The translations under genes and the position numbers were made by a program. 64,000 nt of DNA from Agrobacterium rubi TR3 = NBRC 13261 (GTDB lineage Bacteria > Pseudomonadota > Alphaproteobacteria > Rhizobiales > Rhizobiaceae), in the NCBI RefSeq assembly GCF_000739935.1, contig NZ_BBJU01000025.1, forward strand, positions 1 to 64,000. Reading direction: 5' to 3'. Position 1 is the first letter of the stretch; the number at the start of each line of letters is the position of its first letter. Below are positions 37,481 to 46,304 of the stretch, piece by piece. The notes beneath the pieces were generated by a model, which saw only the letters and a list, made by a program, of their open reading frames with translations, was not told where the DNA came from and made no database searches.

Positions 37481-39055
37481 TTAGGCAAGGCTGGCTGTGG
37501 ACAACCCTTTCGCCCAGCGTTTGGCGAGCTCCACATCCTCCAGTCCTAATTCGTGGCCAAGTGGCAGGAGTGTCACCTGCGCATCCGCACCGTTTTCGAC
37601 GAGATGCTGTTTCAATGCCTCAGCCCGGTCTTTATGGCGGTCGGTCTCGCCAGCCGCGAGTGTGAAGCGTTTGCCGGAGAGGTCCACAAGTGGCCAATGT
37701 TCCAGCACCGGCATGGGGCGAAACAGCAGAGCATCTGTCGCAAAGGGCGGATGGAGCGCGAAGACGGCGGCAATGAAATTCGCGCCGTTGGAATGGCCGA
37801 TGAAGCTCAGTTTCGTCTGGTCGATATCGTAGACACGGACGGCCTCTTCCAGAAATGCGGCGAACGCGTCCGCTTCGAAAGCGATGTCCTTTTCGTCAAA
37901 GCTGAGATCAGAAAACCGACGGAACCAGCGGGCGATGCCTTCCTCGGTGCTGCGCCCGCGCACGCCCAGCAGCGTGGCGTGTGGGTTGGCTGTGTGAGCA
38001 AGTGCCATCAGGCTCGTTTCGCTACCGCCGGAGCCGTGCAAAAGAATCATGGTGCTGCCATCGGGATCGTTCGGTGTGTAGAACCGATGCACGAAGGGCA
38101 GGTCGCGGTAGATGACGCGCTCTTCACCCGGCAGCGAAAATTGCGGCAACGCCACGCGCACATCCTCTTCATCGCGCATGAAGAGATAGGGGATGAACAG
38201 ATGTTCGCCCAATGTCTCCTCCGGTTCGTCCACCGTCATGCCGGGCGCATCCGTCGCCATTTCGATGAGAATGTCACCGGGTTCGCGTACATAAAGTGAG
38301 TGGAAGTATTTGCGATCATGCGCATTGGTCGTTGAGGAGTTGAGGGATTTCAGCCTGAGGAGCGTCTCGTTCAGTTCGTCCATGTCTGCGGCGCGAAAGG
38401 CGATGTGATCCACCGTGCCGGTGCCGGGCGCGCTGGACCAGAAGCCGGTCGCGTCTCGAACATCGATGATATCGCCGGATGCGGAAACCGTGCGGCGGAT
38501 GGAGCCATTTTGGCTGAGCCTTGTATAGTTGAAGTGACTGGCCAGAAAGCTCTCTGTTTCCTCCGGCACTTCGCTCAGCATCGTCGCGCCGCGGATGCGG
38601 CGGATGGCATGTTCCAAGGGAATATCGGGTACTTCATGTGGGGTTGCCTCCGCAAAGGCGCGGGTGCCGACCAGTTTCAGGATAATGCCGTCCGGGTCTT
38701 TCAGGCGGATGACCGGTTCGCCGAACTCCTCCATCGGCCCTTCGGTGCGAATCCCCGCCGAAAGAGCGCGGGTCAGCCAGAAGCCGATGCTGGCGGGATC
38801 GATGGCGAGCGACACCTCCAGCGTCTGGCCGTAACCGACACGGCCTTGCGCACCATCCTCCCAGACGAGAAATGTCAGGAGAGAACCGGGAGAGGCGGCA
38901 TGGTCGCCGTAAAACAGATGAAGCTGCATGGCGTCTTCGAAACCGGCGGTACGCTTCACCAGACGCAAACCCAGAAACCCGACATAGAAATCCACATTGG
39001 CCTGCACCTTGCGGGTGATCATGGTGATGTGGTGGATGCCAAGCGCCGATGTCAT
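37481..39055 (-). CDS. ring-cleaving dioxygenase (MhqO-like) fused to carboxylesterase (MhqD-like)
   Basis: The 524-residue protein joins two enzymes. Residues 5-280 hold two vicinal-oxygen-chelate modules like MhqO/LinE hydroquinone dioxygenases, with likely Fe ligands His9, His217 (VDHIAF) and Glu265 (DILIEMA). Residues about 310-524 form an alpha/beta hydrolase like MhqD, with HGSGG (oxyanion loop), GHSNGAN (Ser422), Asp472 in GETDR and His501 in PLGHELG. In Bacillus these are separate genes of a quinone-stress regulon. The fusion suggests cleavage of a hydroquinone followed by hydrolysis of the product. All catalytic residues appear intact. Confidence 0.88.
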   Translation of the reverse strand: MTSALGIHHITMITRKVQANVDFYVGFLGLRLVKRTAGFEDAMQLHLFYGDHAASPGSLLTFLVWEDGAQGRVGYGQTLEVSLAIDPASIGFWLTRALSAGIRTEGPMEEFGEPVIRLKDPDGIILKLVGTRAFAEATPHEVPDIPLEHAIRRIRGATMLSEVPEETESFLASHFNYTRLSQNGSIRRTVSASGDIIDVRDATGFWSSAPGTGTVDHIAFRAADMDELNETLLRLKSLNSSTTNAHDRKYFHSLYVREPGDILIEMATDAPGMTVDEPEETLGEHLFIPYLFMRDEEDVRVALPQFSLPGEERVIYRDLPFVHRFYTPNDPDGSTMILLHGSGGSETSLMALAHTANPHATLLGVRGRSTEEGIARWFRRFSDLSFDEKDIAFEADAFAAFLEEAVRVYDIDQTKLSFIGHSNGANFIAAVFALHPPFATDALLFRPMPVLEHWPLVDLSGKRFTLAAGETDRHKDRAEALKQHLVENGADAQVTLLPLGHELGLEDVELAKRWAKGLSTASLA

Positions 39056-39340
39056 GGGGTCTCTCCTGGTCGTTCTTGTCGTATTCCTATGTTCTTCGCC
39101 AGCACGGCTTTGGCAATGCCGCCAGTTGAGAACGAAGTGTTCCTGAAGTGAACAATCGTGTGAAAGCTGACGTGGCTGCCTGCAAATTACGCGCCTTGCA
39201 CGAAAGATTTACGTCAATTGATTATATTTTGAGCGATAGTATTTTTGAGCAAAATATGTGCGATTTTTACTTGCTATAAGGGTTTAAATTGTTTTTTATG
39301 GCCTCAACGAGATAAAAATCTCCAGAGGGAAAAAATCAGA

Positions 39341-40378
39341 ATGTTGACGCGAAGGCTGTTTTCAAAAACAGCGGCTTTGGCCGCTATCGGTTTGTCTATA
39401 ATTGTGACTGCACCGTTGCCAGCCTTCGCGGAAACACCCATAAAATTCACGCTCGATTGGAAATTTGAAGGTCCGTCCGCCGGTTTTCTGCTGTCGCTGG
39501 ATAAGGGTTACTTTAAGGCCGAAGGGCTTGATGTGACAATCGACAGCGGCAATGGCTCGGTCGAGGCCATCCCGCGTGTCGCAACCGGCGCCTACCAGAT
39601 GGGTTTCGGCGATATCAATTCCGTCATGAAGTTTCTGGACGAAGACCCAACCCAAAAGGTGAAGGCCGTCTACATGGTCTATGAGCGCCCGACTTTTGCC
39701 GTCGTTGGCCGCAAGTCGCTGGGTATCACAGACGATCCGAAGTCGCTGGAAGGCAAAAAGCTGGGCGCACCGCCACCGGATGGTGCCTTTGCACAGTGGA
39801 AGGCGTTCAAACAGGTTGCCAATATCGATGACAGCAAGATCGATATCCAGTCCATCGGCTTTCCGGTCCGCGAGCCGATGCTGGCAAAAGGCGATGTCGA
39901 TGCCGTATTCGGCTTTGCCTTTTCCGTCATCCTGAACCTGAAGGCGCAGGGCATTGCAGACGACGATATCGCCACCATTCTGATGGCCGAACACGGCTTG
40001 AATCTCTATGGCAACGCCGTGCTGGTCAACACTGATTTTGCAGAGAAAAACCCACAAGCTGTTAAGGGTTTCCTGAAGGCGCTAGCCAAGGGCTTTGCCG
40101 ACTCGGTCAAGAACCCGGAAGAGGGTGTAGCGGCCGTTTTGAAGCGCAATGAAACGCTGAGCAGCGATATCGAATTGCAGCGCCTGACCATGGCCAACGC
40201 CATGAACATCAAGACGCCGTACGTGGTGGAGAACGGTATGGGCGGTGTGGACCCTGCACGTCTGGCGGCGTCCATTGAAACGCTGAAAGTCTCCGTGGGC
40301 CTCAAGGGCAATGTGAAAGCTGAACAGGTTTTCGACGCCAGTTACCTGCCGCCCAAGGACGAGCGCCTGCTGCCTTGA
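39341..40378 (+). CDS. ABC transporter substrate-binding protein (NMT1/THI5-like)
   Basis: The 345-residue precursor has a Tat-like signal (TRRLFSKTAALAAIG, residues 3-17) and a mature NMT1-type fold: KFTLDWKFEGPSAGFLLSLD, then GYFKAEGLDVTI and AYQMGFGDINS. This family binds thiamine pyrimidines, nitrate, taurine or similar small anions. The sequence does not decide which. GAGGG lies upstream of the ATG at 39341. It is the first gene of an importer with the ATPase and permease downstream. Confidence 0.9.
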   Translation: MLTRRLFSKTAALAAIGLSIIVTAPLPAFAETPIKFTLDWKFEGPSAGFLLSLDKGYFKAEGLDVTIDSGNGSVEAIPRVATGAYQMGFGDINSVMKFLDEDPTQKVKAVYMVYERPTFAVVGRKSLGITDDPKSLEGKKLGAPPPDGAFAQWKAFKQVANIDDSKIDIQSIGFPVREPMLAKGDVDAVFGFAFSVILNLKAQGIADDDIATILMAEHGLNLYGNAVLVNTDFAEKNPQAVKGFLKALAKGFADSVKNPEEGVAAVLKRNETLSSDIELQRLTMANAMNIKTPYVVENGMGGVDPARLAASIETLKVSVGLKGNVKAEQVFDASYLPPKDERLLP

Positions 40379-40403
40379 TGGTCACCAAGCGATTACAGGA
40401 CCG

Positions 40404-40505
40404 CCGTCACCCCAGCCTTGATCCGGGGTCCAGGGCGATCAAGTAAGACCCTCTATGTGGCGCGGGAGCGCTGATGCTGGCTTCCGGCTCAAGGCCGGAG
40501 AGACA
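40404..40505. repeat. intercistronic palindromic repeat inside the ABC operon
   Basis: Two hairpins (ACCCC...GGGGT around a CTTGAT centre, and TCCGGC-TCAA-GGCCGGA) lie about 60 bases apart. The sequence type (GTCACCCCAGCCTTGATCC and GGCTCAAGGCCGGAG) looks like dispersed alphaproteobacterial intergenic palindromes. It separates the binding-protein and ATPase genes. Confidence 0.6.
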
Positions 40506-40549
40506 GGAAAAAGAAGGGCTCTCCGAGAAAGTGAAGACGGGAAATAAGC

Positions 40550-41338
40550 ATGCCTCATCTGGTTGAAATCGATGGCGTCGATATGCGCTATGGCGGGGCA
40601 TCCGGTACGCTTGCCGTTTCAGGCCTCGATCTCAAGGTCAAAAAAGGCCAGTTCGCCGCCGTTGTCGGCCCATCCGGCTGTGGAAAATCGACCTTGATGA
40701 AGCTCGTCACCGGCCTGCACATTCCGCAAAAGGGCAATGTCATCGTCGCCAACAAGCAGGTTACGGAGCCGGTGTCGATCGTCGGTATGGCGTTTCAGAA
40801 CCCCACCATGCTGCCGTGGCGCACCACGCTCGAAAACATTCTGCTGCCGCTGGAAATCGTCGAAAAGCATCGCCACCGTTTACGCGCGCACAAGGCGGAA
40901 TATGTCGCAAAGGCCGAGCGCCTGCTCGAAATCGTCGGTTTGAAGGGCTTCGGCTCCAAGTTTCCATGGCAACTGTCCGGTGGCATGCAACAGCGCGCAA
41001 ATCTTTGCCGTGCCTTGATCCATGAGCCAGACTTGCTGATGCTGGACGAGCCGTTCGGCGCGCTGGATGCCTTCACCCGCGAGGAATTGTGGTGCGTCAT
41101 CCGCGATCTTCACGCCGCCAAACGCGTGACCATCGTTCTCGTGACACATGATCTGCGCGAGGCGACATTCCTGGCCGACAAGATATTCGTGATGAGCGCA
41201 CGGCCGGGCAGAATTTTGGCCGAGCACAAGGTGCCTTTCGCACGCCCGCGTCAACTCGATCTAATGTACGAAAAGAGCTTCAACGATATGGTTCAGCAAT
41301 TGCACGGTGAAATCGCCAAGGCGAGGGTGGCGGCATGA
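40550..41338 (+). CDS. ABC transporter ATP-binding protein (SsuB/TauB-like)
   Basis: The 262-residue ATPase has Walker A GPSGCGKST, Q-loop AFQNPTMLPWR, signature LSGGMQQR, Walker B LLMLDEPFGALD and switch His in THDLREA. It belongs to the nitrate/sulfonate/taurine importer class. Its stop overlaps the permease start by 4 bases. The binding protein is 171 bases upstream across a hairpin repeat. Confidence 0.94.
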   Translation: MPHLVEIDGVDMRYGGASGTLAVSGLDLKVKKGQFAAVVGPSGCGKSTLMKLVTGLHIPQKGNVIVANKQVTEPVSIVGMAFQNPTMLPWRTTLENILLPLEIVEKHRHRLRAHKAEYVAKAERLLEIVGLKGFGSKFPWQLSGGMQQRANLCRALIHEPDLLMLDEPFGALDAFTREELWCVIRDLHAAKRVTIVLVTHDLREATFLADKIFVMSARPGRILAEHKVPFARPRQLDLMYEKSFNDMVQQLHGEIAKARVAA

Positions 41339-42153
41339 GCGCGGTTGTAGACAGCCGCGTGACCAAACAGCCGCACCAGCCACTGATCGACCGCGTGAAT
41401 TGGGTCAAGGCCGCCCCGTGGCTTTACACGCTTGCTCTTTTCCTGTCCTGGGAACTGTTGGTCTACGCACTGAAAATGCCACCGACCATCCTGCCATCGC
41501 CCATCCGGGTCGGTCAGGCCATCGTGCAATACTGGTCGCCGATCTGGAAGAACTCGCTGCAAACGCTTTACACGACCACGCTAGGCTTTGCGCTGGCAGT
41601 GGTTGCGGGGCTGGGAATCGGTCTGTTCATCGGCTGGTCGAAATCCATCTATGCTGGGCTTTACCCGCTGATGATCGGTTTCAACGCCGTTCCTAAAGTC
41701 GCGCTCGTTCCCATTCTCGTCATCTGGTTCGGCATCGGCACCGTGCCTGCGGTGCTGACGGCCTTTCTGATTTCCTTCTTCCCCATCGTCGTCAATGTCG
41801 CGACCGGCCTTGCCACCATCGAGCCGGAAACCGAAGACGTCCTACGGGCGCTGGGCGCGAAGAAGATGGACATCATGCTGAAAGTCGGCATTCCCCGCTC
41901 CATGCCCTATTTCTTCGGCTCGCTGAAAATCGCCATAACGCTGGCCTTCGTCGGCTCCGTCGTCTCCGAAACCGTCGCCTCCAATTATGGCCTCGGCAAC
42001 ATGATGAGTTCGGCCCAAAGCCAGTTCAACGTGCCGCTCGTCTTCGCGGGGCTTCTCATGCTCGCCGTCGAAGGCATCGCCATGTATGCGGTGATGGCGT
42101 GGATCGAAAGACGCATGACCGGGTGGGCGCATCGATCTACGATGGGGCAGTAA
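41335..42153 (+). CDS. ABC transporter permease (SsuC/TauC-like)
   Basis: The 272-residue permease has about six membrane helices and the EAA loop that contacts the ATPase (VLRALGAKKMDIMLKVGIPRS, one residue over 20 if quoted further). It fits the binding-protein-dependent transport family for small anions or pyrimidines. It is the last gene of the importer and is followed by a terminator. Confidence 0.93.
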   Translation: MSAVVDSRVTKQPHQPLIDRVNWVKAAPWLYTLALFLSWELLVYALKMPPTILPSPIRVGQAIVQYWSPIWKNSLQTLYTTTLGFALAVVAGLGIGLFIGWSKSIYAGLYPLMIGFNAVPKVALVPILVIWFGIGTVPAVLTAFLISFFPIVVNVATGLATIEPETEDVLRALGAKKMDIMLKVGIPRSMPYFFGSLKIAITLAFVGSVVSETVASNYGLGNMMSSAQSQFNVPLVFAGLLMLAVEGIAMYAVMAWIERRMTGWAHRSTMGQ

Positions 42154-42168
42154 ACCTGACAACAAAAA

Positions 42169-42197
42169 CAAGGGCCGGTTTGCACCAGCCCTTTTTC
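42169..42197. terminator. bidirectional intrinsic terminator
   Basis: AGGGC-C-GGT and ACC-A-GCCCT flank a TTGC loop, followed by TTTTTCG on the plus strand and TTGTTTTTG on the minus strand. It separates the ABC operon from the converging MscS-type gene. Confidence 0.8.
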
Positions 42198-42201
42198 GAT
42201 T

Positions 42202-43026
42202 TTATTCCGCGGGTTGCTCGCTCACCTGCATATCCCGCTTATCAAACGCCGCCTTCAGCGCCTTCGTCACATCACGCGTCGTCGCAAACCAGTTTTCGCT
42301 TCGCGCCCAGTACCGCAGTTTCACCGTCGCACTGTCATTGCTTACGGTATCGATGAAGGTGGTCGGGGCCGGGTCGAGGAGGACGCGGCTGTCGGAGCGG
42401 GCGACGTCCATCAGCATGGCCTGTGTATCGGCAGTGCTTTCGCCCTTCGGCACGGTGACGGAAAGTTCGTGGCGGCGTGAAGGAAAACGGCTGTAATTGG
42501 TGATCGGCACGTTCCAGAGCGTGGAGTTTGGTGCGAGGCGGTAGAGGCCGTCGCTCGTCTTCAGTTCTGTAGCAAACAGGCCGATTTCCACAACGGTGCC
42601 GGTGACAGCGCTCGTTTCGATGTACTCGCCGACGCGAAACGGGCGAAGCACAAGAAGCATGATGCCGGCGGCGATATTCTGCAATGTTCCCTGAAGAGCG
42701 AGACCCACTGCCAAACCTGCGGCGCCAAGGGCGGCAAGAATGGAGGCGGTCTGGACGCCGAACTGGCCCAGCACCATGACGAGTACGAGAATGAGGACGA
42801 CGTAGCGCACGATGCCCGAAAAGAAACGTGCCAGCGTTTCATCGAATCCGCGAATGCGCGACAATCCCTCATAGGACCAGCGCTGCAAGAGTGTCGCTGC
42901 AACCCAGCCGATGATGAGCAGAATGAGGGCGCCGACGATCGAGAAGGAGTATTGAACCATCAGCGCGCTTGCCTGGCGAAGTGCCGCCTGGGATGCGACG
43001 AGAATATCTGTAGCCTGCTGGTCCAT
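42202..43026 (-). CDS. small-conductance mechanosensitive channel (MscS family)
   Basis: The 274-residue protein has three membrane helices at about residues 20-130. The pore-lining third helix reads AALGAAGLAVGLALQGTLQN, the MscS glycine/alanine pattern. A cytoplasmic beta domain with RPFRVGEYIE and GTVVEIGLFAT follows. It opens under membrane tension to release solutes on osmotic downshock. The ATG at 43026 has AAGG upstream; a TTG at 43044 is less likely. Confidence 0.93.
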   Translation of the reverse strand: MDQQATDILVASQAALRQASALMVQYSFSIVGALILLIIGWVAATLLQRWSYEGLSRIRGFDETLARFFSGIVRYVVLILVLVMVLGQFGVQTASILAALGAAGLAVGLALQGTLQNIAAGIMLLVLRPFRVGEYIETSAVTGTVVEIGLFATELKTSDGLYRLAPNSTLWNVPITNYSRFPSRRHELSVTVPKGESTADTQAMLMDVARSDSRVLLDPAPTTFIDTVSNDSATVKLRYWARSENWFATTRDVTKALKAAFDKRDMQVSEQPAE

Positions 43027-43107
43027 AAAACTGCCCTTGTTCAATCCAGTTCAAAGATGTTCGTTTTCGTAACGAATGACGAAGAGGTGAGTTCCGATTT
43101 TTTGGGA

Positions 43108-43626
43108 TTATGCCTGAAGCGGCAACACGAAGGGAACGTTGCCATCGGTATCGGCGCCACGCCCGATTGTCTTGATCGCCGCGATCAGCGCGCCGCCGCG
43201 GCCCAGAAGCCGATCTCCAATGGCGATGATGCGCGCATTTGGCGTTGCATAAGCCGACACAGTGCGAAGCCGCGCAGCGAGGGCGGCATCTTCCTGGTTT
43301 GGCTGTACCGCAAGGGCAACAATGATGGCCGCAGCCGGTGAGCGTGAAACACCCATCCAGCAATGGATCAAAAGTGGGGCGGATTGGTCCCAGCCATGCG
43401 CGAAATCAATCAACTGTCTAACGTGCAGATCGTCAGGCGCAATCAGCTTGTCGGTGCCTTTGAAGGTAATATCGTTCATCTCGAGTGTCAGATGCCGATC
43501 TGCGGAAATCACGGCGGGTCGGTGAAACGCCTGTTCCCTGGCAATCAGCGTCACCATCTCGCGCGACTTGTGGCGCACGGCCATTTCTGCGATCCGAGAC
43601 AGCGGTGAAACCACGATAGCCGTCAT
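43108..43626 (-). CDS. tyrosine/dual-specificity phosphatase-like protein
   Basis: The 172-residue protein has the phosphatase loop HCWMGVSRS, with nucleophile Cys89 and Arg95 (C-x5-R). The general acid may lie in the segment about residues 60-80. Substrates could be phosphotyrosine proteins, phosphoinositides or nucleotides. Its start overlaps the stop of the upstream HD-hydrolase gene (ATGA), which indicates coupling. Confidence 0.85.
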   Translation of the reverse strand: MTAIVVSPLSRIAEMAVRHKSREMVTLIAREQAFHRPAVISADRHLTLEMNDITFKGTDKLIAPDDLHVRQLIDFAHGWDQSAPLLIHCWMGVSRSPAAAIIVALAVQPNQEDAALAARLRTVSAYATPNARIIAIGDRLLGRGGALIAAIKTIGRGADTDGNVPFVLPLQA

Positions 43627-44234
43627 GATGTGCCCTTCCGAAGCAGTTCGATGGCCTCGAAGCGCGCAATGAACCGGCTTTGCGCCTCGATGGCTGGCAC
43701 GGGCTCGATTTCGATCATGTCTCTGGTAATGCCGCGGGGCAGACCGAAAAACTTCTGCGCTTCCGCCATGGAAAATCCGGCAAGCTCCGTCGCCTCGAAA
43801 TAGGCCGCCACCGTGTCGGCCTTCTTGATGCGGTCTTTGAGGTCGGAACTCGCATGGGGAGGAAGCCCGAAACGCAGATGCACAGCCGCTTCCAGCCGCT
43901 TCTCGACCAGTTTGTATCCGCCGCCCACCACAGATTTGAAAGGTGAAATCATGTCGCCAATGACGTATTCCGGCGCGTCATGCAGCAGCGCCATCAACTG
44001 CTGATCCGGTGTCGAAGCCGTATTCATGCGGCAGAAGATGGATTCGACGCTCAGGCTGTGCTGGGCTACCGAAAAGGCATGATCGCCGCGCGTCTGGCCG
44101 TTCCAGCGTGCGACCCGGGCAAGGCCATGCGCAATATCGGCAAGCTCAACGTCGAGCGGTGAGGGGTCCAGCAGATCCAGCCGCCTGCCGGAGAGCATGC
44201 GTTGCCATGCGCGCGGTGTCTTTAAGGTCGCCAC
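43623..44234 (-). CDS. HD-family hydrolase (YfbR-like)
   Basis: The 203-residue protein has DHAFSVAQHSL, LLHDAPEYVIGDM and KKADTVAAYFEA, the metal-binding pattern of HD hydrolases related to 5'-deoxynucleotidase YfbR. It probably removes phosphate from a nucleotide. The GTG at 44234 is chosen because it follows directly after the YgfZ stop and matches the usual N-terminus (TLKTPRAWQRMLSGRRLDLL); the longer frame would run inside that gene. Confidence 0.88.
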   Translation of the reverse strand: MATLKTPRAWQRMLSGRRLDLLDPSPLDVELADIAHGLARVARWNGQTRGDHAFSVAQHSLSVESIFCRMNTASTPDQQLMALLHDAPEYVIGDMISPFKSVVGGGYKLVEKRLEAAVHLRFGLPPHASSDLKDRIKKADTVAAYFEATELAGFSMAEAQKFFGLPRGITRDMIEIEPVPAIEAQSRFIARFEAIELLRKGTS

Positions 44235-44236
44235 GA

Positions 44237-45085
44237 TCAATCGTCTGCGTTGGCGGCCGGGTCGACCGCGGGAAAGCTGAGACCTGTCCATACGGGCAGG
44301 GCGACTGTCACGGTAATGCCAGATGCGGTAATATCGGTTCCCGATGCCATTGCCTCTGCGGCGCGATCCGTGCGGATAATGGCCAGGCCGTTCGCTCCGA
44401 CAACGCTGCCGAGCGTGCCGATGGGCTTTCCGCCCGCGAGGATGTCAGTACCAGTAGCGGGCAGATCAGCCTCTGCTGTAACCTTTACCACGCGACGACG
44501 TGCCGTGCCACGGTGCTTCATGCGTGATACGACTTCCTGTCCGACGTAGCAGCCTTTCTTGAAGGATACGCCGTCATTCACATCCATCAGCACATCATGG
44601 GGGAACGCGTCACTCAGCGGGTAATCGATACCGGCGACCACGATGCCGTTGGCGATGCGCAGAGTATCATAGGCTAATGCTTCGCCCGATGCAGAGGGGC
44701 CGGGTAACCGATGGAGTTCAACACCTGCCTTGGCAAAGCGGCTATCCTTGATCGCGCCCTCCGGTGCGGGTTCGTCCCAGAATACGCTGACGCCCTTGGT
44801 CTCGCCCGCTTTCAAATCCACAGGCGCGCGCAGCTTGTACATGGTCAGGCGGCGCAAAAGCGCATCCTGTTGATCCGCCCCCGTTTCAAGAACATAGCCA
44901 TCACCCTCCCGCCAGATGAGGAATTCGAACATGATCTTGCCCTGCGGTGTCAGCAACGCGCCCGCACGCGCTTCACCTTCAGTCAACGATTCGAGATCGG
45001 GGGTAACAAGATTTTGCAGGAAATCCATGGCTCCGGTGCCGGAGACATGGATGAAGGCACGGTCGGTCAAGAAGGCGGAGGGCAT
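44237..45085 (-). CDS. ygfZ: folate-binding YgfZ/GcvT-domain protein
   Basis: The 282-residue protein has the family signature KGCYVGQE, with Cys179. YgfZ (IBA57 in mitochondria) uses tetrahydrofolate to help assemble or repair certain iron-sulfur enzymes. The N-terminal VSGTGAMDFLQNLVTPD is typical of the group. It heads a tightly packed three-gene set with the HD hydrolase and the phosphatase. Confidence 0.92.
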   Translation of the reverse strand: MPSAFLTDRAFIHVSGTGAMDFLQNLVTPDLESLTEGEARAGALLTPQGKIMFEFLIWREGDGYVLETGADQQDALLRRLTMYKLRAPVDLKAGETKGVSVFWDEPAPEGAIKDSRFAKAGVELHRLPGPSASGEALAYDTLRIANGIVVAGIDYPLSDAFPHDVLMDVNDGVSFKKGCYVGQEVVSRMKHRGTARRRVVKVTAEADLPATGTDILAGGKPIGTLGSVVGANGLAIIRTDRAAEAMASGTDITASGITVTVALPVWTGLSFPAVDPAANADD

Positions 45086-45175
45086 ATGCGATACCGTTCA
45101 GGTTGGTTTAACCTGAAGTGTTAGGGGCTTTGAACGCCAACGGCAAGCGTGGTGACCTCAGTCACCACGGTGACT

Positions 45176-45928
45176 TTAGTCGCCTGCTGTGAAGAATTTC
45201 CACTGGCCATCCGGCGAGATGCCGATGCGGTAGAAGCTGTAATTGCCATATTCCTGCATGTCGGCCAGATCACCTGCGGTAATGATGCGCAGCAACTCTA
45301 CCTTTTCCGGCGGCGTCAGCGTGGTCAGAGACTTGCCGGCGAAATAAGGGAAGACATACATTTCATCCGGCGTACCGGCATCGACCTTGGCGTAGCCGGT
45401 CGACAAGAGGTCGATGATGATGGCGAGCACTTCCAGCCCGTCAGGGTCACCGGAAAAGCTTTTGAGGGCTGCAATCGGGTCGTTACCGCTGTCGCCATCC
45501 ACGCGGGCCTGATTGGGGCCGGTGTTGACGAGCGGACGCAGTTTTTCAATGTCGCCAGTGGATGCCGCATCGATGATGAGCTGGCGCAGACGGCGAACCG
45601 GCTCTGGTGCCTTGCTGATATCGTGTTCGATCTGTGCGGAGATTTGAGGCGCGTCGTTCTGGTCGGACGTTGCCTGCTGGCCGGACGAGCGGTTCACCAG
45701 CGGGTCGGGCAGGGGAATTCCGTCGGAATCACCCTCGACTGAATCGGGCTCGACCGGTTGCTGCATGTCCGCAGGCTTTTCGCTTTCGCTGCTTGTCGGG
45801 TCTTGGGCTGGTCTCAGCTCAGACAGCGCATAGGCGTTATGGGTAAAGCTGACGAGGCCGAGCGTCAGGGACAGCATGAGCGATAGAGCGGCAGACGACC
45901 GCAACAGCCGTTCGCGAGAGCAAGACAT
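45176..45928 (-). CDS. exported protein of unknown function
   Basis: The 250-residue precursor has an N-terminal signal region (about residues 8-35, LRSSAALSLMLSLTLGLVS), a disordered acidic stretch rich in Ser, Pro, Glu and Gln (about 40-100) and a folded C-terminal half with a helix pair and YSFYRIGISPDGQWKFF. I do not recognise a named domain. It is adjacent to two other small unknown genes on the same strand, so these may form a Rhizobiaceae-specific unit. Confidence 0.75.
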   Translation of the reverse strand: MSCSRERLLRSSAALSLMLSLTLGLVSFTHNAYALSELRPAQDPTSSESEKPADMQQPVEPDSVEGDSDGIPLPDPLVNRSSGQQATSDQNDAPQISAQIEHDISKAPEPVRRLRQLIIDAASTGDIEKLRPLVNTGPNQARVDGDSGNDPIAALKSFSGDPDGLEVLAIIIDLLSTGYAKVDAGTPDEMYVFPYFAGKSLTTLTPPEKVELLRIITAGDLADMQEYGNYSFYRIGISPDGQWKFFTAGD

Positions 45929-45942
45929 GACAGAACTCCAGC

Positions 45943-46200
45943 TTACTGAATAATGCGATGAGGAGAAAATTCGCCCTCGAGCATCCGCTGGCGCAGCGAT
46001 TCGAGCATGGCTTCCGCGCCTGACTCGCCGTGCATACGGATGGTTTCGCGCATGGCCAGCGCAATAGCGGCATCCGCGATGATCTCAGGCTCGATGCCAT
46101 CGGCCATACCATCGGCCCATGCTTCGTTCTGATGTTCCAGAGCGACCTGCATTTTTTCATGCACGATCATATCGTGGATTTCGTTACGGCTTGTTTGCAT
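45943..46200 (-). CDS. small acidic protein, unknown
   Basis: This 85-residue, mostly helical cytoplasmic protein (MQTSRNEIHDMIVHEKMQVA) has several Met residues and no membrane segment. GAGG is well placed upstream. It begins 104 bases after the TIGR02301 gene and ends 14 bases before the exported-protein gene. No family is recognised. Confidence 0.65.
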   Translation of the reverse strand: MQTSRNEIHDMIVHEKMQVALEHQNEAWADGMADGIEPEIIADAAIALAMRETIRMHGESGAEAMLESLRQRMLEGEFSPHRIIQ

Positions 46201-46304
46201 CTTTCATCCTCGACAGGCAGGCAACTCGTTACCACCCTGTTAACAACTCTAACAGTCTTTTATCAAAACGGCACGGCCTGCGGTCAAAAGAGGTTAATAA
46301 ACCT

